From Clostridiales bacterium UBA4080 (lineage in GTDB: Bacteria > Bacillota > Clostridia > Lachnospirales > Vallitaleaceae): DNA of 17,643 nt. The notes under the pieces were generated by a model that saw only the letters and a list, made by a program, of their open reading frames with translations, was not told the DNA's origin and did no database searches. The position numbers and the translations under genes were made by a program. The stretch spans positions 1-17,643 of the forward strand of contig DFYO01000064.1 in NCBI GenBank assembly GCA_002381865.1, written 5' to 3'. Positions 6,922 to 14,579 of this stretch are shown here, one piece after another. How positions within the stretch are numbered: position 1 is the first letter of the stretch; each line of letters begins with the position of its first letter.

Positions 6922-6950
6922 TTGTTAGGTGCTGGTGGATATGTTATAAT
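6922..6950 (+). promoter_or_regulatory. Sigma-A promoter of the dnaX-ebfC-recR operon
   Basis: TTGTTA (6922-6927), 17-base spacer, TATAAT (6945-6950), with an extended -10 TG (6942-6943). A perfect inverted repeat CAAGGG-GATA-CCCTTG (6909-6924) overlaps the start of the -35. The transcript would carry an AT-rich leader of about 140 bases before dnaX, in which I see no riboswitch or gene. Confidence 0.75.
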
Positions 6951-7098
6951 AACAAAGCAATAGCATGCTTAAATAATGCTTAACAACAACAAAATAATAG
7001 CTTGCGTTAAGTATATTAATTATAGCAAAGCAATGCCTATATAAATAATATCTTAGTATTTTTTAAAATATATTTTTTAAAATAGAAAGAGAGAGACT

Positions 7099-8727
7099 AT
7101 GTCTTATACCGCCCTATATCGAAAATGGAGACCCAATACCTTTGAAAGTGTTATTGGACAAGAGCATATAGTAAGGACACTTACCAACCAGATAAAGGCA
7201 GGTAAACTTAGTCATGCATATTTGTTCTGTGGAACTAGAGGAACGGGTAAAACCTCTACAGCAAAGATATTTGCAAAGGCAGTCAACTGTATTTCTCCAA
7301 TAGAGGGCAATCCCTGTAATCAATGTGATATCTGTACAAACAAGAGCAATAATCAGTCAATTAATATAATAGAGATTGATGCAGCCTCCAATAACGGAGT
7401 TGACAATATTCGAGAAATACGTGAAGAAGTAAAATACACGCCAACAGAAGGCAAATATAAGATATACATTGTAGACGAGGTTCATATGCTATCCCAGGGA
7501 GCCTTTAATGCGCTTTTAAAAACGCTTGAAGAGCCTCCGGAGCATGTTATATTTATTTTGGCTACAACAGAGCCTCATAAGCTGCCAGCAACTATTTTGT
7601 CACGCTGTCAAAGATATGATTTTAAGAGAATAGGAACAGCAGATATTGCAAAAACCTTGATGGGCTATATGGATGAGGAAAAAATAGAGTATCAGCCTGA
7701 AGCAATAACCTATGTTGCAAAAATTGCAGATGGCTCCATGCGTGATGCTTTAAGTATTATGGACCAGTGCATTGCTTTTTATTTGGGAGAAAAAATAACA
7801 TTGGATAAAGCGCTTGAGGTATTAGGAGCAGTAGACCATACGGTGTTTAATTCACTTACCAATTGTCTTATAAACAAGGATATTAAGAATGCGATGGATT
7901 TAGTTGAGCTTATACATACGCAGGGAAGGGATTTGCAGCAGTTTTTATTTGACTGGGTCCAATATTTTAGGAATGTATTAGTTTTGAAAAATATTGGAGC
8001 TAGTGAGGGAATAGCTGAAATATCCAAGGAATATATGGAAACGCTTAAAAAGCAAAGTGAATTACTTTCAGAAAAAGAGCTTATAGAATATATTGAATAT
8101 TTTTCTGAGTTAGAAAATAAGATAAAATATGTTTCTCAAAAAAGAATATTAATTGAAGTTGCAATAATAAAGTTTTGTAAAAAAGAGCAGAGTACAAATA
8201 TTGACAATAGTAGCCTTGAGGGAATATGGGAGAGAATTTCTTCCTTAGAAAAAAAGATTTCAGAGCAAAAAACTGTAATCAGAACAGCTGAGAGTGTTCC
8301 CAAGGAAAACACAATGACTAAAGAACAAATGGAAGAAAAGAAAAAGCGTTTAAAAGCTGCTATGCCAGAGGATATAAGGGCTGCAATAGGCAGATTTAAT
8401 GAGCTTGTTCAGCAAATGGACGGACTTGAAATGGCAATGCTTAAAAAAAGCTTCCCGGCATTTTTAGAGGATGAATTTTTTTATTTGGTCTGTGAAACGG
8501 AAATTCAAAAAAACCGTTTGATTTTGCCAGAAATTACAGGTAAAATAAATCAGATAATGGCTTCAATACATAATAGGGAGTTTAATATCAGAGTGTTGAC
8601 TGTTAAGGAGTACGATATGCTTGTCCATACAAGAGGTGCTGACAAAGCAGATGCAAAAGAGGCAAAAAGCCTTTTTGAAGAGCTGAAAGCTCAAATAAAT
8701 TTTGATATTCAAGAAATAGATGATTAA
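7099..8727 (+). CDS. dnaX: DNA polymerase III subunit gamma/tau
   Basis: AAA+ clamp-loader subunit of 542 aa. Walker A GTRGTGKT (45-52), zinc-binding cysteines C64, C73, C76 and C79, Walker B with DEVH (126-129), the sensor region ILATTEPHKLP, and the SRC arginine finger (168-170). Domain III runs to about residue 370. A charged linker and a C-terminal tau region follow. The Shine-Dalgarno is poor (GAAAGAGAGAGA), but the start MSYTALYRKWRP is the canonical DnaX N terminus. First gene of an operon with ebfC and recR, which follow at short spacing. A slippery A AAA AAG heptamer at 8250-8256 falls just after domain III and could yield a shorter gamma form (see findings). Confidence 0.97.
   Translation: MSYTALYRKWRPNTFESVIGQEHIVRTLTNQIKAGKLSHAYLFCGTRGTGKTSTAKIFAKAVNCISPIEGNPCNQCDICTNKSNNQSINIIEIDAASNNGVDNIREIREEVKYTPTEGKYKIYIVDEVHMLSQGAFNALLKTLEEPPEHVIFILATTEPHKLPATILSRCQRYDFKRIGTADIAKTLMGYMDEEKIEYQPEAITYVAKIADGSMRDALSIMDQCIAFYLGEKITLDKALEVLGAVDHTVFNSLTNCLINKDIKNAMDLVELIHTQGRDLQQFLFDWVQYFRNVLVLKNIGASEGIAEISKEYMETLKKQSELLSEKELIEYIEYFSELENKIKYVSQKRILIEVAIIKFCKKEQSTNIDNSSLEGIWERISSLEKKISEQKTVIRTAESVPKENTMTKEQMEEKKKRLKAAMPEDIRAAIGRFNELVQQMDGLEMAMLKKSFPAFLEDEFFYLVCETEIQKNRLILPEITGKINQIMASIHNREFNIRVLTVKEYDMLVHTRGADKADAKEAKSLFEELKAQINFDIQEIDD
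8250..8256 (+). other. Candidate -1 frameshift heptamer in dnaX
   Basis: A AAA AAG in the correct zero-frame register (codons gaA AAA AAG, E384-K385-K386), the same heptamer used by E. coli dnaX. A -1 slip gives 11 further residues (DFRAKNCNQNS) and a TGA at 8289-8291, for a product of about 397 aa. A purine-rich GGGAGAG lies about 15 bases upstream and a weak GAACA/TGTTC hairpin downstream. Heptamers of this kind also occur by chance in A-rich genomes. Confidence 0.4.
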
Positions 8728-8744
8728 ACAGGAGGAATAAAAAG

Positions 8745-9095
8745 ATGGCAAAAAAAGGTGGATTTCCAGGCGGAGGAATGCCTAATAATATGAGTAATAT
8801 CATGAAGCAGGCACAAAAAATGCAAAAGCAGATGCAGGAAATGCAAGAGGAAATGGATGCAAAGATATTTGAAGCTACAGTAGGTGGCGGAGCAGTAAAA
8901 GCTGAGGTAAATGGTAAAAAAGAATTAGTAAAGGTATCAATAGATAAAGAGGTAGTTGATCCTGATGATGTAGAAATGCTTGAAGATTTAGTGGTTGCAG
9001 CAGTAAACGAAGCTCTAAGAAAAGCAGAGCAGCAAATAAACCAGCAAATGTCACAGCTTACAGGAGGCTTAAATCTGCCTGGAGGACTTTTCTAG
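8745..9095 (+). CDS. ebfC: YbaB/EbfC family nucleoid-associated protein
   Basis: 116 aa, the usual size of the family (YaaK in Bacillus). A Gly/Met-rich start is followed by a Met/Gln/Lys-rich helix (MKQAQKMQKQMQEMQEEM, about 20-37), then the sheet with VGGGAVKAEVNGKKELVKV and the helix VAAVNEALRKAEQQINQQM. YbaB forms a tweezer-like dimer that binds DNA. The position between dnaX and recR is the conserved one and is the main functional clue, together with links to recombination repair in other bacteria. The start has a perfect AGGAGG 17 bases after the dnaX stop. Confidence 0.95.
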   Translation: MAKKGGFPGGGMPNNMSNIMKQAQKMQKQMQEMQEEMDAKIFEATVGGGAVKAEVNGKKELVKVSIDKEVVDPDDVEMLEDLVVAAVNEALRKAEQQINQQMSQLTGGLNLPGGLF

Positions 9096-9120
9096 AAAAC
9101 CCTAATCAAGGGTTTTCTTT
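9095..9120 (+). terminator. Hairpin between ebfC and recR, weak terminator or attenuator
   Basis: Stem gaaaaccct / agggttttc (9095-9103 and 9109-9117), loop aatca, followed by only TTT then ATAAAT. It overlaps the ebfC stop codon. The short T-run suggests partial termination or RNA 3'-end protection rather than a full stop, leaving recR in the operon at lower level. Confidence 0.5.
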
Positions 9121-9147
9121 ATAAATACTGAAAAGTGAGGAATACCA

Positions 9148-9750
9148 ATGGATTATTTTGGTTTGCATATTGGCAAGCTTGTTGAGGAGCTTTCAAGACT
9201 TCCAGGAATTGGGCCAAAAACAGCACAAAGGCTTGCATTTTATATAATAAATCAGCCAGAAAACACAGCAAATAATTTAGCGTCAGCTATTGTAAATGCA
9301 AAAGCCAATACAAAGTATTGTACAAAATGCTGTACAATTACTGATGGAGAGCTATGCCCTATTTGCAAAAGTGAAAAAAGAGATAAAACTACAATTATGG
9401 TAGTAGAGGAACCCAGAGATATGGCAGCCTATGAAAGAACACGTCAATATAAGGGGCTATATCATATATTACATGGAGCTATTTCGCCAATGCTGGGAAT
9501 AGGGCCAAATGATTTAAAGCTGAGAGAGCTATTCCAAAGATTAGAAAAGGAAGATATTCAGGAGATAATTTTAGCAACCAACTCCTCGGTAGAGGGTGAA
9601 GCAACGGCGGTATATTTGAGCAAGCTTTTAAAACCCCTCGAAATTAAAATATCCAGAATAGCAAATGGAGTACCTGTCGGAGGCGACCTTGAATATGTAG
9701 ATGAGGTAACTCTGTCTAGAGCACTTGAGGGAAGAATTTTTTTAACCTAA
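9148..9750 (+). CDS. recR: Recombination mediator protein RecR
   Basis: 200 aa, full length. Order of domains: helix-hairpin-helix LSRLPGIGPKTAQRLA (16-30), four-cysteine zinc finger C58-C61-C70-C73, Toprim domain with MVVEEPRDMAAYE (84-96), and the C-terminal GVPVGGDLEYVDEVTLSRAL Walker B-like segment. RecR acts with RecO (and RecF) to load RecA on gapped DNA. GTGAGGA lies 7 bases before the ATG. Last gene of the dnaX-ebfC-recR operon. No terminator is visible before the next promoter. Confidence 0.97.
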   Translation: MDYFGLHIGKLVEELSRLPGIGPKTAQRLAFYIINQPENTANNLASAIVNAKANTKYCTKCCTITDGELCPICKSEKRDKTTIMVVEEPRDMAAYERTRQYKGLYHILHGAISPMLGIGPNDLKLRELFQRLEKEDIQEIILATNSSVEGEATAVYLSKLLKPLEIKISRIANGVPVGGDLEYVDEVTLSRALEGRIFLT

Positions 9751-9766
9751 GAATACAAAATAAGAG

Positions 9767-9794
9767 TAATCTAAATATCATCTTATACCGATAA
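9767..9794 (+). promoter_or_regulatory. Candidate sigma-28 (SigD/FliA) promoter of the FliK-like gene
   Basis: TAAT (9767-9770), 16-base spacer, ACCGATAA (9787-9794), against the consensus TAAA-N15-GCCGATAA. It has the same 16-base spacing as the flagellin promoter at 13095-13122. One mismatch in each element. Confidence 0.6.
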
Positions 9795-9823
9795 TTATAG
9801 TACAACGTCAAGGAGATGATTAG

Positions 9824-12800
9824 ATGACATCGATACAAGGATTAAATTCAAAATTGCCATTTGACAATTTGACTGAAATACAGGATATTAAAAAAAGTAT
9901 ATTATCACAGCAGACAGAAAAAGATATTTTGCCAGAAACACAAAAGCAAGATAATATTCAGGAAAATGTCCCAGCGACACAAGCAATTAAAACAAAAGCA
10001 ATGGAAGCAGGCGAAGAGACAGGGAAGGTCACAGATTACGCAGGAATTTTAAAAGACCGACTTAAAGTCTCTTTTTTGAACAATGAAACTCAAATAGAGG
10101 AGCTTGTTCAAAATACCCAAAAAGTGCTTGAAAAGCTTATAGATATAGTTACAGAGGAGGATATAAAAGGCGTTTTAAAGGCTAATTATAATCCTCAGAA
10201 GCTGAGCATAGATATGCTAGTCAAGGTAATATCTCACAATAAGGTGGCATATAAAACTGAAAATATAGATAAGCTTCAAAAAGAAGTAGATGAAGCTCTT
10301 GTAAAATATAAAGAGCTGTTTTCTGATGAAAATAATTTGAAAACAGCAATTACCGCTCTTAAGGAAAATAACCTGCCTGCCAATAAAAAAAACATAGAAA
10401 AGCTAATAAAAGCCGCTAATATGACAGAACAAATAAAAAATCCATCCAAGCAGACACTGATTAATATATTAAAAGGGGATGAAAGGATTACACTAGAAAG
10501 TGCCTATAAGGCTAAATTTATGGGTACTCAGGCGAAGCCAGTTGAAAATGACCTAAAAGCTTTGGAGCCTCAGATTAAAGAGATTTTAGAGCAGGCAAAG
10601 CTAACAGCTTCAAAAAGTAATATGGAGCTATCAAAAATGTTGATAAATGAAAACCTGCCCTTAAATAAAGAAAGTATAGCAAAGGCAGAGCAGATAAAGA
10701 CAGCGATAAAAGAGCTTACAGCGGAGCAGGTAATTCAAAAGGGTGCTGAAAACTTAAGAAATAACAAGTCAGCAGCAGATATTTTATTGCTTGAAAATCC
10801 CTCAAAAAATAAGGATGGACAGGTTAAAGAAATAGTCGAGGACCTGCAAAAAATAAGAACTTCACATATTAAAGAGCTTGTAAATAAAGAGCTTGAAATC
10901 AATTTGAAAAACTTAACACAGGAGGCTAAAACACAACCTGCAGATAGCTTTCAAATACAAGCTGGATTAAAAGCTTCTAACAAGGATACAGGGATAGAAC
11001 AAAACAAACAAAAACAAACAAAAACAGTGGAAGCAACAAAACCCCTAGAAGCAGCAGAATCAGTAAAAACAATAGATAAAGTAACAGAAGCATCAAAAAC
11101 AACAGATGTAGATAAAGTAGCAGAATCAGTAAAAACAGCAGATATAGATAAAATAGCAGAAAGGGATATTAAAATTATAAAGGCAAGCCTTCAGCTAGAG
11201 GAAATAAGACTAAAAATGACGCTGGAGGCAGCAGTCAAGCTTGAAGAAAAAGGCATTCATATAAGCACAAAGCCACTAGAAGAGCTGGTGGAAAGCTTAA
11301 AAGCCCTTGAACGTGAGGAATATACCAAGGCGTTAGATATTCACAATGTCAAAATAGAACAAGCAAGCCTTAATAAAATGGAGGATGTTTTTGAAAGAAT
11401 AAACACTATTAAAAAAATGCCAACTGCCCTTTTATCAGATATTTCAGAGGGTAAAATAGAGTTTAACATTAAAGCGATTTCCAATCAGGCAATAAGTGAG
11501 ATTGTAGTTTACAGGGCAATGAAAAGCTATGATGATAATCAAACCCAGATTAGAGCTGACCTTGGAGACAGAGTAGAAAAAACCTTTGTACAAATTGATA
11601 AAATGCTAGAGGAGAGTAATTTGCCGATTACAGAGCATAATATCAGAGTAGCAAAAATTATCTTCAAAAATCAAATGCCCCTAGAAACAGAAAGCTTTGA
11701 AAGCATAAAGCTGGTAGACCTTAAGCTGCTAAAGGTAACAGAAAAGCTTAATCCTGGAATGGTTGCAGCAATGCTCAAGCAGGAAATGTCCCCTGTGGAT
11801 ATGCATATAGACAACGTAATTGAATTTATGGAAGAATATAACGAAAAATATGGTATAACCAGAGAAGAAAGCATTGCAGAAGCAATACATAGCATGGAGC
11901 TTGATAAAAAGCTATCCAAGGAGGAAAAGGAAAGCGTTATTGGAGTTTACAGGATGCTTTCAACCATTGAACGCTCAAAAGGGGCTGCATTAGGCTTTTT
12001 ATTAAAAAAAGGATTGCCCTTAACTATGAACAATCTTTTTGAGGCGGCAAAATTCTTAAGACAAAACAAAGAAAATGCTGTTAAAGCAGATATAGATGAT
12101 AGCTTTGGAATATTAAAGCAGGTTAATTATCAAGGGAAAAGCATTAAGGAGCAAATAAATACACTAGCTGGCGCAAACAGCATTGCAGAAAAAGAGCTAG
12201 TAACTAAAGCAATCTACAAAATGCTTGAAAATGAGCTCCCAATTACAAAGGCAAGTCTGACTAAAATGCTCCTAGCTGAAAAACAGCTGGAGGAATTTAT
12301 TGAAAAAACAGCAGAAGAGGGTAAAAAAGGAATATATACCAAGGAGCTTACCAACCAGGAAAGTAAAAAAGAGCACATAGAAAAAATAACAGATATAATC
12401 AAAGCAAGGCAGCCCGAAAATAATGAGGTATTGCCCCATACAGTTAAAAAGCTGCTGGATTCTATTTTTGAGCAAAGCAGCCAAAGTAGCTTGAAACCAA
12501 TTCAGGTTAAAGAGGACTACTATCAGATGCCTGTATTTTTAGGGGACAGAATAGGGCAAATCAATATTTACTATGCTAAGGATAAAAAGCATAGAAACCA
12601 TCAGGAAGCAGAAGAAATGAATGTATATATGTATTTTCACACAGAAAATTTGGGAAGAATACAGACAAATATCAAGCTGAAAAAAGATAATATTGAATTT
12701 TCAATTTTCACAGAGGATAAGGAAAGCTTGAAGCTACTCGAAAGCAACAGCGAGGGTATTAAAGCGGTTATTGAACAAAGCAGCCTTAAGCTTACAAAGC

Positions 12801-12910
12801 TTGCCTTTGAAGCCTTTCAAGCAAAAAGCCCTAATCCTTTAGATATAAATAGCATTAAGGAAAAAGAGCATAAAAAGCATAAGGATTCAAAATTCGAGAC
12901 AATTATCTAG
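9824..12910 (+). CDS. Large FliK-like flagellar protein with internal repeats (hook-length control candidate)
   Basis: 1028 aa, Lys/Glu-rich, mostly helical, no signal peptide or membrane segment. The last ~130 residues look like a FliK C-terminal (hook-length control) domain: VFLGDRIGQINIYY, then LGRIQTNIKLKKDNIEFSIF (from L943) and a closing helix LKLTKLAFEAFQAKSP. This is a pattern match to LG-x-V-x-V-x-L-x-L-plus-helix, not a search result. The body carries a recurrent LP(I/L)(T/N)xxx(I/L) motif near residues 184, 278, 600, 731 and 805, with weaker copies near 477 and 618; it may correspond to the uncharacterised DUF6240 family. A 12-residue tandem repeat lies near 411-444. AGGAG (9811-9815) supports the ATG. 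The gene lies upstream of flagellin and has a sigma-28-like promoter, supporting a flagellar role. Confidence 0.65.
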   Translation: MTSIQGLNSKLPFDNLTEIQDIKKSILSQQTEKDILPETQKQDNIQENVPATQAIKTKAMEAGEETGKVTDYAGILKDRLKVSFLNNETQIEELVQNTQKVLEKLIDIVTEEDIKGVLKANYNPQKLSIDMLVKVISHNKVAYKTENIDKLQKEVDEALVKYKELFSDENNLKTAITALKENNLPANKKNIEKLIKAANMTEQIKNPSKQTLINILKGDERITLESAYKAKFMGTQAKPVENDLKALEPQIKEILEQAKLTASKSNMELSKMLINENLPLNKESIAKAEQIKTAIKELTAEQVIQKGAENLRNNKSAADILLLENPSKNKDGQVKEIVEDLQKIRTSHIKELVNKELEINLKNLTQEAKTQPADSFQIQAGLKASNKDTGIEQNKQKQTKTVEATKPLEAAESVKTIDKVTEASKTTDVDKVAESVKTADIDKIAERDIKIIKASLQLEEIRLKMTLEAAVKLEEKGIHISTKPLEELVESLKALEREEYTKALDIHNVKIEQASLNKMEDVFERINTIKKMPTALLSDISEGKIEFNIKAISNQAISEIVVYRAMKSYDDNQTQIRADLGDRVEKTFVQIDKMLEESNLPITEHNIRVAKIIFKNQMPLETESFESIKLVDLKLLKVTEKLNPGMVAAMLKQEMSPVDMHIDNVIEFMEEYNEKYGITREESIAEAIHSMELDKKLSKEEKESVIGVYRMLSTIERSKGAALGFLLKKGLPLTMNNLFEAAKFLRQNKENAVKADIDDSFGILKQVNYQGKSIKEQINTLAGANSIAEKELVTKAIYKMLENELPITKASLTKMLLAEKQLEEFIEKTAEEGKKGIYTKELTNQESKKEHIEKITDIIKARQPENNEVLPHTVKKLLDSIFEQSSQSSLKPIQVKEDYYQMPVFLGDRIGQINIYYAKDKKHRNHQEAEEMNVYMYFHTENLGRIQTNIKLKKDNIEFSIFTEDKESLKLLESNSEGIKAVIEQSSLKLTKLAFEAFQAKSPNPLDINSIKEKEHKKHKDSKFETII
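11054..11155 (+). repeat. 36-base (12-residue) tandem repeat inside the FliK-like gene
   Basis: Three units: 11054-11083 (30 bases), 11084-11119 (36) and 11120-11155 (36), encoding AESVKTIDKV, TEASKTTDVDKV and AESVKTADIDKI. All are in frame, so copy-number change would lengthen or shorten the protein by 12 residues. Just upstream (11001-11026) a decamer aaaacaaaca is repeated twice. Confidence 0.85.
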
Positions 12911-12920
12911 GAGGCTTAGA

Positions 12921-13076
12921 ATGGTAAAAAAACAAGTAACTGAATCAGAAAGCAGCAATGAGCAATTTGAAAAAACAGAACAAACAGATGAAAGCTCCAA
13001 TAATAAGCTCTTTGATTTGGCCAAGAATCTAGCAGTTTTAATTGATAAAATTGATAAAGAAAAAAATAACCGTTAA
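12921..13076 (+). CDS. Small acidic-basic peptide of unknown function in the flagellar block
   Basis: 51 aa. I do not recognise a family. The first 28 residues are polar and rich in Glu, Ser, Thr and Asn, likely disordered. Residues 29-48 (KLFDLAKNLAVLIDKIDKEK) would form an amphipathic helix. A very strong Shine-Dalgarno TAGGAGGC overlaps the stop codon of the FliK-like gene, so the two are coupled. A short polar protein with a C-terminal helix beside flagellar export genes could be a chaperone or an export-apparatus partner, but that is speculation. It lacks the NPTH motif of FlhB-type switch proteins. Confidence 0.65.
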   Translation: MVKKQVTESESSNEQFEKTEQTDESSNNKLFDLAKNLAVLIDKIDKEKNNR

Positions 13077-13094
13077 CAATTTTTTAAAAAAAGC

Positions 13095-13122
13095 TAAAAG
13101 ATATTATAAAACATGTCGATAA
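13095..13122 (+). promoter_or_regulatory. Sigma-28 (SigD/FliA) promoter of flagellin
   Basis: TAAA (13095-13098), 16-base spacer, GTCGATAA (13115-13122), one mismatch from GCCGATAA. The flagellin start is 56 bases further on. Flagellin is the classical late sigma-28 target, which supports the assignment. Confidence 0.8.
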
Positions 13123-13177
13123 CTCTTTTAGTTAGAAACAAATCAATCAAAAATCTTATCGTAAAGAGGTGTGTACT

Positions 13178-14569
13178 ATGAGAATTAACCACAACATTCC
13201 GGCATTAAGGGCATTGCATCAATTAGACAGGTCCAATGGAAAGCTAGATAAAACATTAGAAAGATTATCATCAGGACTTAGGATAAACCATGCAGCTGAT
13301 GATGCGGCAGGATTAGCTATCACTCAAAAAATGGACACGCAGGTAAGAGGATTAGAGCAAGCGAATCGAAATGCCATGGATGGCATATCATTAATACAGA
13401 CAGCAGAGGGTGCATTAAATGAGGTGCATGCAATGCTTCAAAGAGTAAGGGAATTGGCGGTTCAGGTATCTAATGGCACTTACGATGCATCTGACAGAAA
13501 AGCGGTACAGGACGAGGTAGGACAGCTATTAAATGAAGTTGAAAGAATATCTAACGATATTGAATTCAATGAAATGAAGCTCTTAAACGGAGACCTTGAT
13601 AGAAGAGCCTTTTCAACAAATGAAAATATCGCAGATATTATTTCCATGAGCGATACTGTTGATGCAGGCACTTATGCGCTTAACGTATCTCCAGCAGCAA
13701 CACGATCCGTAAAAACAGGAGCAGCTGTACCAGCAGGAACTTTTGTTGCAAATGCGATTGTGCAGGGCGGAACATTAAATGTCAATGGTGAGCAGGTTAC
13801 GATTGAAGCAGGAGATACCAACGAGGAAGTATTTGCAAAAATCAGAGATTTATGCGGAACGGTAGATATTAGCCTTACATCTTCTACAATGCCATTTACC
13901 AATGCTTCAGTGCTTACATTAACAAACAACGAATACGGAACAGAACCTATTGTAATTACAGGTACAACATTACTACTTGATGCACTTGGGCTAAGTGGTG
14001 GAACTAATATAACAGGTGTTAATGCAGCGGCGACCATTACTTCAGGCTTTCCTGCAGGAACAACAGTATCAAGTGATGGACAGAACCTTATCTTTAGATC
14101 CAATAATAATTTTGAACTTAAGCTATCAAGTGCTACTGCAACAGGAGCAGTAACCATGAATATACTTGAAACAGGTCCGCTGGATCTTCAAATAGGTGCC
14201 AATGAAGGACAGTTTATGGAGATAAGAATCCAGAATCTTTCACCAGAAGCACTTGGAATCAATCAAATGAATTTATCAACAGCTGAGGGAGCACAGGAGG
14301 CAATTACTACTGTAGATGATGCAATTGTAAAAATATCCTCTGTTCGTTCAAAGCTCGGAGCATATCAAAACCGTTTAGAGCATACTATTGCAAACCTTGG
14401 AACAGCTTCAGAAAATATGACAGCTGCCTTTTCAAGAATTCAGGATGCTGATATGGCTTATGAAATGTCACAATTTACACAACAAAATATAATTCAACAA
14501 GCAGGAACCTCAATGCTTGCGCAAGCCAATCAAAGACCTCAATCATTATTACAACTATTACAAGGATAG
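13178..14569 (+). CDS. hag: Flagellin
   Basis: 463 aa, the filament subunit, exported by the flagellar type III system. The conserved N-terminal D0/D1 region (1 to about 140: MRINHNIPALRALHQL, LSSGLRINHAADDAAGLAI, ISLIQTAEGALNEV, FNEMKLLNGD) and C-terminal D1/D0 region (about 375-463: KLGAYQNRLEHTIANL, AFSRIQDADMAYEMS, NQRPQSLLQLL) are both complete. The central part is a Thr/Ala/Gly/Asn-rich variable domain. It includes LNVNGEQVTIEAGDTNEEV, which resembles a flagellin IN-type motif, and one cysteine (in DLCGTVD), rare in flagellins. ATG at 13178 after AGAGGTG (13165-13171) is preferred over the in-frame GTG at 13169 that overlaps this site, and matches the usual MRINHN start. Sigma-28 promoter upstream, fliS directly downstream. 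Confidence 0.97.
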   Translation: MRINHNIPALRALHQLDRSNGKLDKTLERLSSGLRINHAADDAAGLAITQKMDTQVRGLEQANRNAMDGISLIQTAEGALNEVHAMLQRVRELAVQVSNGTYDASDRKAVQDEVGQLLNEVERISNDIEFNEMKLLNGDLDRRAFSTNENIADIISMSDTVDAGTYALNVSPAATRSVKTGAAVPAGTFVANAIVQGGTLNVNGEQVTIEAGDTNEEVFAKIRDLCGTVDISLTSSTMPFTNASVLTLTNNEYGTEPIVITGTTLLLDALGLSGGTNITGVNAAATITSGFPAGTTVSSDGQNLIFRSNNNFELKLSSATATGAVTMNILETGPLDLQIGANEGQFMEIRIQNLSPEALGINQMNLSTAEGAQEAITTVDDAIVKISSVRSKLGAYQNRLEHTIANLGTASENMTAAFSRIQDADMAYEMSQFTQQNIIQQAGTSMLAQANQRPQSLLQLLQG

Positions 14570-14579
14570 GTGATTATAA

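Noticed and set aside
8443..8450. Run of seven A residues in dnaX as a second slippage site
   Set aside because: The register is ctt aaa aaa agc, which does not form a -1 slippery heptamer.
13672..14157. 161-residue minus-strand frame opposite the flagellin variable domain
   Set aside because: Shadow of Ala/Thr/Gly-rich codons; no ribosome binding site, and the plus strand is an intact flagellin.
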